From NCBI GenBank assembly GCA_905221605.1, contig CAJNDS010002080.1, forward strand, positions 1,331,596 through 1,395,595: a stretch of DNA of 64,000 bases, in the 5' to 3' direction. Positions 56,312 to 64,000 of the stretch are shown here, one piece after another. Source of the stretch: Symbiodinium natans (taxonomy: Eukaryota > Sar > Dinophyceae > Suessiales > Symbiodiniaceae). The notes below the pieces were generated by a model, which was not told the origin of the DNA, ran no database searches, and worked only from the letters and a program-made list of their open reading frames with translations. The position numbers and the translations under genes were made by a program. Within the stretch, counting starts at the first letter, position 1, and every line of letters begins with the position of its first letter.

Positions 56312-56545
56312 GTAGCCATAGTGTCCCATTGTATCACAAACAGACACCATGAATGCCCATGCATGTTGTCCGTGCGGGTTCATTTTAAGCTTGTTGGGAG
56401 CAAACGCCTGGCAGCGCAAAGTCCGCAACTTGTTACTCACGTTTGTCCAGTCCCACTCGGCTTGAGAAGATAGTGACACCTTGACTGCACATCTGCAAGC
56501 CGAAAGTGATTCTGCCGATCCTGCCTCAGAGCTTGCAGCACACAC
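56255..56545 (-). CDS. Possible minus-strand exon, unrecognised
   Basis: The frame reads SQAEWDWTNVSNKLRTLRCQ, then KLKMNPHGQHAWAFMVSVCD and GHYGYSKLVATIDLKQTPP. It is protein-like and barely overlaps the + strand candidate before it. No family is recognised. Confidence 0.3.
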   Translation of the reverse strand: MCAASSEAGSAESLSACRCAVKVSLSSQAEWDWTNVSNKLRTLRCQAFAPNKLKMNPHGQHAWAFMVSVCDTMGHYGYSKLVATIDLKQTPPHSEV

Positions 56546-56774
56546 AAACGAGAGTCACGACAGCAACATCCGTTTCCCCATTTGCCGACCACCATCGCCG
56601 CCATAATCACAACTCACCAAGAGCCTCCTTTAGCGCTGGCAGGCGGTCGAGCCACGTGACAGCAGACAAGGCTTAACGCGCGGGGGCATTTTGACAGACA
56701 CGCCATGGCTTCACTGAGAAGATGTGGACTGTCTGGCAGTGGGCTTACTTGCAGTCTAAGAAGTTTTCTCGTGT

Positions 56775-59600
56775 ATGTGGGCTGGGCACAGCCGAAGTTG
56801 CGTGCCCTGTGCCAACCTCGGAGTGCCAAATGCTTCGCCACTGGCCATCAGTGGCAGCACTGATCCCCCGGTCATGCTTTCAGGGTTGTTCGGAAATACC
56901 AGCAAGAGACCGACTCGGTATTTAGAGAGGGATGACCATGAGATGTCAACAGTAACCCTAGGCCCTAGGCCCTTGAAGCCGTGAAATGTAAGCCATTAAT
57001 GGGGTGCTGTGGGCTTCATGTCAACAAAGCTGTGCGCTGGCTTGTGCCCTTGATGTGTCTGGGTTTGGACGTATGGGGTTGGCCCACACGGGAACGATGC
57101 CATGCCCTGGGCTCCTTTAGCATGTCCACATGGGCCTTGTGATTCTGAGGAAATGTCGTCGCAGCTGGAGGCCACACTACATCGTTTTACCATGGTCACC
57201 TCTTCGAGGAAGCATGGGCAGAAGCATGGATGCCTCGTGCGTCAGGAAAGCTCAACGAGGTGCAGCTAAAGCTGCTCATGCCTTGCACTGAGAGTTTGCA
57301 AAGGCATGTCTCCTTCACAATGAAGGGTGAGTACTGCTGGGATTGCTAAAGCCTTTCGCCAAAAAATGCTGGAACAATTCATTGAATTCGCTTTCTCTGA
57401 GGTTTGTACCCGAGCCAGACCAGAGCCATGAGAGTTTTTTCGTTCGCACCCAGGCGAACATATCCTCGACCTGCCAGCGCTGGGCGTTGATCTCCCTGGT
57501 TCTCGCGTGACGCCGAGACCCTGCAGTCCTTCTTGTGAACCGCCCACATCCTAAACTCTAAGCACCTGAACCTCTCACAGTTTTTCTTAACAGGTGATGT
57601 CCCTAAGCCAAAGGCTCTGGAGCTTGGACTAGCTGCGGCTCCGTCTCGCGTATGAACCAGCAGAACTGACATCAGAAGTGTAGGACGAGGGTGGAAGGCA
57701 TGGGAGATCGAGAGACGCGTTTTGTCTTGGGTGTTGCAGGTTCAATTCCTACTTTCTTATGCATGACTGCGAAAATGGGCACATGACACGGTGAAACTAG
57801 TGATGCTTGGTGCGGTCGCTCACAGTAAGATTAGTAGTATGTCTTTTGCAACGGCAACGAATCTCGCGCTTGTGATTGAGTCAGGATGGCTCATATGTGG
57901 GGTTCTGCTTCTTGTGACCATGATCGGTCGCCTCTAGTAGCTCTGGCAGCTGATGCCAAGGCCAACCTGGTAGTGTGCTTCATCAGCGTTTGTTCGAGCC
58001 CTTCTACCAGTGCTGCGGCGCTGACGATCTTCATGTGGCAGCTTCGTGGGGATGATCTTGCCTTTTGCTTGCCCGAGGCTACCTGAAGCGGCTTTGGGAA
58101 GCAGAAGAAGCTTCTTACAAGGTGCCAGTTGCGATTGCCCACCTTGTGTTTCCGACCCGAGCTCAGAGCAAGTTGTGATCTGTCCTTGGCAGAGGACATT
58201 CCAGAGCTCGACCTCTCAAAACTTTATGATGTGCCTCCAGGCCTGCCTGCGTTGCCTGACGACTGACAGATGCTTCTGCAACTTGAAGCCAGGATACGAA
58301 TCCAAGCACGGCTTTGTCACGGCCTTCGTGAGAGCATGATCTTTCAGTTGCTGCAGCACCAGTGTATGTGTCTGGTATATCTATATGTATGCCAGCACCT
58401 GTATCTGCGACATGATGTCAGGAAGTTTCGTCCTCAAAGCCCGTGCAGCTCAGAAAGAGCAGCGGGCTGGCCCCTGGACAGGATCGCAGCATCATGTGAT
58501 GTTACAGCCGTTGCCGTTCTTGCTTTCTTGGGTGACCTGCTGACGACTGGATGCCTTCTGCAGGCAGTCGCCACAACACTCCAAACCAAAACGCCTTGCC
58601 CTCGTCTCGTGTGGTGCTGCTGCTTCTGCCTTGCAGAGGCATAGCCAAATAATCCCGCGGCCAGATACGATGAGCAAAGGGCATGCGCCAAATGTGTCAG
58701 CTGTTCTCTGTGTTTCCAATGAGGCAGCAACCTACAGCTACATCTCCACAACGCAAGCCACCAGCACCCCCTGCCAAAACACAGGCTGGACTCTTAGCAA
58801 TGTCTTCGATACCTCCTGCTCATCTCCAGTGCCAAAGGCAACGCCACCTCCAGCACCTCCGCCTCCACCTCCGATTCTTTTCCAGAAAATGACATCTAAG
58901 TGCCTGCATCTTAGACGAGTAGCCCCAGATGCATTCTCGGTTTATGGCAAGAAGACCTGGTAGGTCCAGTCTGTGGTGAACGGGTGGAGGGCCCCGTGCC
59001 GGAGCCTTACATGAAACCAACATAGCGGGGGCTTAGGCGTTTTTGTGTCAAGTTTATCTTCCAGGCTAACGACAAACCATCAAGCGGGACTTCGCCACAT
59101 GCCCAGCAAAGGAGAGAGACGTGGAAAGTACTTGCTCATGCTTGCCCTGAATGTGGGGGTTTCCGAAATTGTGGGTGCTTTATTTGGGGTCCTTGTTATA
59201 CTGGAATCCTACTATTTGGGAGTATAAGAGGGGTCCAAGATTTGTGTAAAGCCCCATATATGTCTCACTCATGCACCAAGGCTGCACTTGGGAGGAAGTG
59301 CCTAAGTCCTTCCTTGCAGAAACTGCTGACGATGGACAGCTGAAAGGGTTCCTCAGCTTCTCACGTTTTTGCGACATACTTTCACATTGTTTACGACTTA
59401 TCGCGTTTATTTGTGCTGTGTAAGTTTCTGTGACGATGTTCCTGTTGCAGGCTGTCTGATGCCAAAGACCTTTGCATCAGCATCGGCAAGTCTGGCGCAT
59501 TTGAGAACAAGCTTGGATAGATGTTTTTGGAGTGGTGGAGCGTGCTCGCGTGCAGAGATATTGAACCACCAACGACAGGAAGCTCATGTGGCGGAGTAAC
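56775..59600 (+). CDS. Unrecognised multi-exon gene or genes, candidate exons
   Basis: Coding-like + strand pieces: 56805-56920 (ANLGVPNASPLAISGSTDPP), 57185-57330 (LNEVQLKLLMPCTESLQRHV, then SFTMKG), 57594-57650 (GDVPKPKALELGLAAAPS), 57850-57935 (LALVIESGWLICGVLLLVTM, a possible membrane segment), 58110-58265 (LRLPTLCFRPELRASCDLSL, then AEDIPELDLSKLYDVPPGLP), 58500-58620, 58790-58900 (Pro-rich, KATPPPAPPPPPPILF), 59278-59360 (EEVPKSFLAETADDGQLKGF) and 59455-59518 (SDAKDLCISIGKSGAFENKL). Most follow AG. I cannot name a family or prove they form one gene. Confidence 0.35.
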
Positions 59601-59674
59601 CTGCGAGAATCGTGGCACCAACCTCGAAGAGGCAGATTGTACAGAACCTCAGAACCTCCATACACCAGAAGCAA

Positions 59675-59788
59675 CCCAAAACCCTAAACCCTAAACTTAA
59701 ACCCTAAACCCTAAACCCTAAACCCTAAACCCTAAACCCTAAACCCTAAACCCTAAACCCTAAACCCTAAACCCTAAACCCTAAACCC
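59675..59788. repeat. Long CCCTAAA telomere-type array
   Basis: About 15 CCCTAAA units, almost all perfect, with one broken unit near 59696. It is the longest telomere-type array in the window. Confidence 0.97.
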
Positions 59789-59879
59789 ACCAGAAGCACC
59801 AGAACCTTTAGATGCAAAATGGCCTTTCTTCACAGGCAAGTCGGTGCACGGCGAGGCTCGGGGCTGAACCTTTGCGACC

Positions 59880-60000
59880 TTTAAAAAACTCTGTGGGGGT
59901 TTACAAAAATAGGCACCCCCAGTATAGACACCCGAATAATTAACTAGGTTTCCCTTAAAAAAGGGACCCCAATAAGGTACCCCCAAAATTTCGGAAACAA
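59880..60000. other. Possible dispersed repeat remnant
   Basis: Paired runs such as GTGGGGGTTTAC, GGCACCCCC, AAAAAAGGGACCCC and GGTACCCCC resemble degenerate repeats near 59160-59240, 25855-25910 and 14120-14220. 60000-60110 is coding-like (STPQRSAAPRASAQTKTSPS). Confidence 0.3.
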
Positions 60001-60579
60001 CTGGACTACAGTACTCCTCAGCGTTCGGCAGCTCCCAGGGCCTCAGCGCAGACGAAAACGTCTCCAAGCGAGGAAGTCTCGCAAGAGACTCGGGCGGGTC
60101 TGAGTCTGGTGATCTTACTTGGAGGTTCAGGGGGCACTTATGAACCAACTAGAACTGTACTTATGACTGCAAGTACCATGAACCTCCAAGTAGGGTAGCG
60201 TACGGTGATTGGACCCCGACAACACGAGCCTGATTCGGACGTCCAAGGTTTTTGAGGACATGCATGTCTGACTCAGTTTGTGACGAGGCCAACGCTTGCC
60301 GGCCCATGCTTCAGTTGGGGAAGCTATGAAGTTGCGAGCATGTCTGACAGGAGCAGCCTGCAGAAGTTCGAACCAACCCATTCGGCAAAGATCTGAAGGG
60401 CTCGGCAATCGCTCTGGCCTCGTAACTCATACATGCTTCTCGATAAATCCTCACATCCGCTGATGTGGACCAGGTTGTTCTTGCGCACAATCGAGAAGCA
60501 GACTTCAGGTGCCGTCTTCGTCACATGTACACTAGTGAGAGCAGGAAATATTCTTGTAAGTTATTCACCTGCCGCCAAG

Positions 60580-60693
60580 AGTGCGAGGGAGAGCGAGAGA
60601 GCATCCTCAGCGCACGGCAGAAGAAGAATGAGAAGAGCAAGAATGATAAGAAGAAGATCGTGAAGAAGACGAAGCTGAAGATGAAGATTAAGA

Positions 60694-60729
<36 letters not shown>

Positions 60730-60784
60730 ATCCCCTCTGGGGGGCCTAGCGTGTGGAGAGAGAGAGAGAGAGAGAGACAATCCC
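60580..60784 (+). repeat. Purine-rich repeat copy upstream of the orphan ORF
   Basis: GAAGAAGA and GAGAGAGA tracts enclose CTCTGGGGGGCCTAGCGTGT (60736-60755), followed by GAGAGAGAGACAATCCC (ends about 60784). The same ending occurs at 62603-62626, downstream of the ORF. Confidence 0.8.
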
Positions 60785-60795
60785 ACCTGGAAGCC

Positions 60796-62310
60796 ATGGC
60801 GGAGAGAGAACGGGCCCTCTACCATATTGACGCGGCGCTCGCTGACGTCAACCCCAGCAACGGCACCGACACGGCAGCCCACCTGCACGCATGCAGAACC
60901 ATACTTCAAACAGCAGGGAGCGACCTGGGGAACGGGGAACACCCGCCCAAACCACAGCCCCAGCATCCGCCACCAAACCAGCAGCCACCCAATGCACAGC
61001 AGAGCCGGGAGCCAAGCAGCCAGAACAAGGGGGGTGATGCAGGCGGACAGCACCGAGGAGCCCTGGAACTCGACGAAGCAGCAAGACAAGCACAGCACCT
61101 GCTGGAACAAGAGCCAGGCGTGCCCACCAAACACACGGCACAGCACCTTGCCACGATCCAGGAGCTCATCATGAGGGGGGTGCAAAAAATGGAGGCAGTC
61201 CAGAAGGTGTCTGACTGGCAAGTGTGGGGGGGAGGGGAGATAGCGGGGCAAGTCAGCCTGGAGCTCACGCAACAACTGCTGCACGAGCTAAACACTGCGT
61301 GCGACGCGGGGGGGCAAGACGCAGACAGACAACAGCAACACCACCTGCAAGCATCAATGAGAGAGATCCTCACCCACATCCACCAAGCCATAGCAGCCCA
61401 TGAAGTGGTGGTGGCAGCACAATGGATGGAGCCAACCAGCAGCGAACCGGCACAACCCCCAATACAACACGCCAAAGTGGAGGGAACCACAGACACACAC
61501 CCCGTGGATGTCATAGGCCTGGCTAAAGGGGGGACAGAGAGCCATAGCAACAGACCCAAGTCGGACCACAGACCCAACAACACGGTGGGTCGCTACAGCC
61601 AGGGAGCTCCTAGCCAAGCTGATGCCGTCCAGGAAGAGGCAACGATGGCAGCACAAGCCATCAGCGCACTGGACGACTGGCAAAATACACAATGGGGCGA
61701 ACCCATCGTGCTGCTGGAATCACAACTGGAAGGGGGAGGACCAGGGGCATTCACGGACCCCAACCCAACACAAGGGGGGGGAGGAGCGGAAGGGGGCACA
61801 CAGGACACCACCTCACGCCCCGGCGGCTGCACACACGTGCCCCCCCAACACGCACCCGAGCCACCCCCAACTGGAGGAAGGAACAGCGCCATGGCAGCAG
61901 CAACTGTAGCAGCGGCAACAGCAGAAGCAAGCACAGAGCAAACAAGAGGAGGAGGAGGAGGAGGGGGGAGCACACAGGAGACCATCCCGTGGGAACCACC
62001 ACCTCCCACAGCCCAAGCACAGCCAGCAGACAACCAGCTCCAGTCCAACGCCCTAGATGAGGCGCACGTCGACACATTACACCTGCACCCACTGCACACA
62101 CACTCACCACTGCCACCACAACCCCACACCCACACACACTCACGGGAACCCACAGAAGAGTTCACGTCGTCGCAGTCGGAGGAGGAAGATTGGGGGGAGG
62201 AAAAAAGGCCGAAGGGATGGGGACTACATCGCCAACGACGCCGGCTACAAGAAAGGGACAACGTGGACTCCAGGAGAAGGCGTACGCATGAAGGGGCCAG
62301 CAGCGATTAG
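60796..62310 (+). CDS. Orphan 504-residue ORF, probable mobile-element protein
   Basis: No family is recognised. The frame runs from ATG 60796 (MAERERALYHIDAALADVNP) to TAG 62308-62310 and is open without the usual introns. The N-terminal half is helical and Gln/Ala/His-rich (LEQEPGVPTKHTAQHLATIQ, LTQQLLHELNTACDAGGQDA). The middle is Gly/Pro-rich with a Gly run. The end is His/Pro-rich (THSPLPPQPHTHTHS), acidic, then Arg-rich (RQRRRLQERD), which could bind nucleic acid. The + strand is strikingly poor in T. Copies of a purine-rich repeat ending in GACAATCCC bracket it. A gag/ORF1-like role in a retroelement is inference. Minus-strand frames are also open, as expected from the composition. Confidence 0.5.
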   Translation: MAERERALYHIDAALADVNPSNGTDTAAHLHACRTILQTAGSDLGNGEHPPKPQPQHPPPNQQPPNAQQSREPSSQNKGGDAGGQHRGALELDEAARQAQHLLEQEPGVPTKHTAQHLATIQELIMRGVQKMEAVQKVSDWQVWGGGEIAGQVSLELTQQLLHELNTACDAGGQDADRQQQHHLQASMREILTHIHQAIAAHEVVVAAQWMEPTSSEPAQPPIQHAKVEGTTDTHPVDVIGLAKGGTESHSNRPKSDHRPNNTVGRYSQGAPSQADAVQEEATMAAQAISALDDWQNTQWGEPIVLLESQLEGGGPGAFTDPNPTQGGGGAEGGTQDTTSRPGGCTHVPPQHAPEPPPTGGRNSAMAAATVAAATAEASTEQTRGGGGGGGSTQETIPWEPPPPTAQAQPADNQLQSNALDEAHVDTLHLHPLHTHSPLPPQPHTHTHSREPTEEFTSSQSEEEDWGEEKRPKGWGLHRQRRRLQERDNVDSRRRRTHEGASSD

Positions 62311-62555
62311 ACAACCAACAACACCCCAAAGAGGGTGAAAGACATTTCCTTGCGGGGGTCAACCACACACCCCAAAGAATGAAAGATAGGGGATTCACCT
62401 TTGGCCAGGAGCACAGAGGGGGGACTGACTGCCCGATTAAATCCCTGGTACTCCCTTATCTTACTTGGCCTGGATACACCCCATTTTCAGACAGAAACCC
62501 CAGCCTGGCACGGCTGCGAAAACCGCAGCCTCGAACCGCATGACGCTTGGGACTG

Positions 62556-62626
62556 GCGCGCCCTTCGGGGCAGCTTCCCCTTCGGGGGGGGCTAAGCGTG
62601 TGGAGAGAGAGAGAGAGAGACAATCC
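62556..62626 (+). repeat. Repeat copy downstream of the orphan ORF
   Basis: CCCTTCGGGGCAGCTTCCCC, then TTCGGGGGGGGCTAAGCGTG, TGGAGAGAGAGAGAGAGA and CAATCCC. It matches the block at about 40670-40720 closely and the 60736-60784 block in part. Confidence 0.85.
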
Positions 62627-62639
62627 CGAACCTTGGGGG

Positions 62640-62980
62640 CTGGCACACTAGGAACACTAAGGACACCCACTAGGGCACCACTGGGGGTGCCGGGCGGCTG
62701 CCAAAGGGCAGCCGGAGACGATACAAAAGTCTCACGAGACGCGGGAGCGGGGCGCGCCTTGGCGCAGGGTCCGTCCCTATGCCCCTAAGCAAAGCAAAGC
62801 AAAGCAAACAATCCCGAACAACTCGTAAAGCGGGGCAACGCGGGGCAGTGAACCTGATATTAGGGGTCCTGGGGGGAAATCCTGTTTACGGGGGAGTCTC
62901 TGAGCATTGAATACCCGCGGCCTCAGTCGAGTTGGTGTCACACAGACCTTGGAGACCATCTGGGCGCGCTTCGCGCGCGG
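62640..62980. other. Non-coding segment with small hairpins
   Basis: Contains inverted pairs such as GGCTGCCAAAGGGCAGCC (62697-62714) and GGCGCGCCTTGGCGC (62751-62765), and four AAGCA units (62788-62808). Possibly the 3' part of the element carrying the orphan ORF. Confidence 0.45.
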
Positions 62981-63051
62981 GGGGGGGGGGGTTCTGCTCC
63001 CCTCATGCCCCGTAGAAGAAGAAGAAGAAAAAGAAGAAGAAGAAGAAGAAG

Positions 63052-63103
<52 letters not shown>

Positions 63104-63118
63104 TGTGTGTGTGAGAGA
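62981..63118. repeat. Poly-G, GAA and GA/GT microsatellites
   Basis: About 11 G, then (GAA)n, (GA)n and (GT)n in succession. Arg/Glu/Lys open frames across it are artefacts. Confidence 0.95.
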
Positions 63119-63267
63119 GTCTCTGCGCGCCAGGAAGTGCCTGGAGTCGCTATTCGCGATACCAGAGGTGGCGAGCCTGCAATCTGCAAGCGTCAGCCTT
63201 TTGATAATCTGATAGGAGGACGGGTGCATAGTGGCATAGTGCACGCCACTGTACCATGGCTTCCTCA

Positions 63268-63759
63268 GGTGGCCCTGCTCACAGTGTATATTTCGCTCGA
63301 TGACCCAGCAGCTTGGGCATCAATGACAGCGGCCGCCAAGCAGGCATCGGCCTTCGCTGCTTCGAGGACTGTTGAGACAGGGCTGATCCGTGGAACACGA
63401 ATCGTTCTCATCTCATTGCTGCAAATGGCTCAAGCAAGCGGGCAGAAGTTGAGATCCGAAAGCAGTTGAGGCCACCTGCTCAGAGAGCTCAAAGAGGGGC
63501 ATCTACTCGTAGCATCATGCAGCCTGGCATGGCGGGAACTGGGAACCACAAGCCCGGTGGGCGGCCAACCGACCCCGCAGAGTGCACGGGCCAGTGTCCT
63601 CATGTCGGTGTCCCGCCGCAACGCGAGAGGTCCACCAAACTTCCACCAAAGGAGACTCACACAGCTGCCTTGACCGTGCGTCGGCTGCACTGCAAGAGGG
63701 AGCTCATGGAGCATCACCTGTGTGCAGCTCGGGGAGAGGCGCCGCATCACTGGCAGTGA
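63268..63759 (+). CDS. Unrecognised possible exons at window end
   Basis: 63268-63469 follows CAG and reads VALLTVYISLDDPAAWASMT, then AAAKQASAFAASRTVETGLI. 63466-63759 in another frame reads RPPAQRAQRGASTRSIMQPG, then MAGTGNHKPGGRPTDPAECT. Both are protein-like, but no domain is recognised. The gene may continue beyond the window. Confidence 0.35.
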
Positions 63760-64000
63760 GTCTGGGCCCGGCACTTCAGGCAGAGTCACGGAATGTTCTG
63801 TGACTCTGTCTGAAGTCAAACTCACCATTGCGTCGTACGAACCCTCCAAACTAGTAGCCCGCTCCGGCAATTAGCTGGAGAGCCAAGGGGCCACGGCAGG
63901 AGGTAGCTCTCTCCTTTGGGTCGTTTCGTGAGCTGCTTCGGTTCTGAATTCGCTATCCCTCTCACCGGATGTGCTTACTGGGCCCGATGCTCGACAGCAG

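Noticed and set aside
57740-57765. GGTTCAATTCC resembling a tRNA T-arm
   Set aside because: No acceptor stem, D-arm or anticodon arm could be matched upstream.
60688-62261. Minus-strand ORFs of 198-225 codons opposite the orphan ORF
   Set aside because: They mirror the T-poor + strand. Cys/Val/Gly-rich composition and no start context or motif.
62777-63244. Ser/Leu-rich ORFs over the GA tract
   Set aside because: Microsatellite artefact.
63426-63436. TGGCTCAAG match to the spliced-leader end
   Set aside because: Only nine bases, inside a coding-like stretch (MAQAS); chance match likely.

Overview
The window looks like nuclear DNA of a dinoflagellate. Almost every recognisable gene lies on the + strand, head to tail. 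Coding sequence is cut into many short exons, mostly starting after a C/AG|G acceptor. Some introns have a GC donor instead of GT: in the dynein gene at about 1474 and in the aldo/keto reductase gene at 20378 and 22505. Plant-type telomere repeats (TTTAGGG/CCCTAAA) recur inside introns. No bacterial operons, rRNA, tRNA, CRISPR or clear promoters were seen. Exon boundaries below were read by eye from protein conservation and splice-like sites, so treat them as approximate.

Layout. 1-8455: 3' third of an axonemal dynein heavy chain gene (stalk to C-terminus). 8815-14000: unrecognised exon candidates, the later ones rich in Arg/Glu coiled coil. 15815-17045: ankyrin-repeat gene, with possible further exons to about 18150. 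18306-24556: aldo/keto reductase gene with all four catalytic residues visible. A second gene (20483-22047, membrane anchor plus an SMP-like lipid-transfer domain) sits inside one of its introns. 24560-30150: scattered unrecognised exons, simple repeats and a 1-kb fold-back element. 30426-32873: an uninterrupted 815-residue membrane acyltransferase-3/SGNH O-acetyltransferase gene. 36558-39215: exostosin-family (GT47) glycosyltransferase gene. 39260-42840: short hairpin elements, purine tracts and weak ORFs. 42850-52740: a gene with SAP motifs, three tudor-like domains and an S1-like exon, interrupted by a 5.5-kb G-rich satellite that changes orientation twice. 52810-53850: Nudix-like ORF. 54300-60100: unrecognised exons and a long CCCTAAA array. 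60796-62310: a 504-residue orphan ORF between copies of a repeat, probably from a mobile element. 62900-63780: purine tract and unrecognised exons.

The recognised genes (ciliary motor, lipid transfer, reductase, glycan acetylation and glycosylation, nucleic-acid and methyl-mark binding) do not form a pathway. The arrangement is a one-directional series of unrelated housekeeping genes in repeat-rich DNA. The most unusual parts are the nested gene, the inverted satellite inside an intron, the fold-back element holding a broken ORF, and the orphan repeat-bounded ORF.
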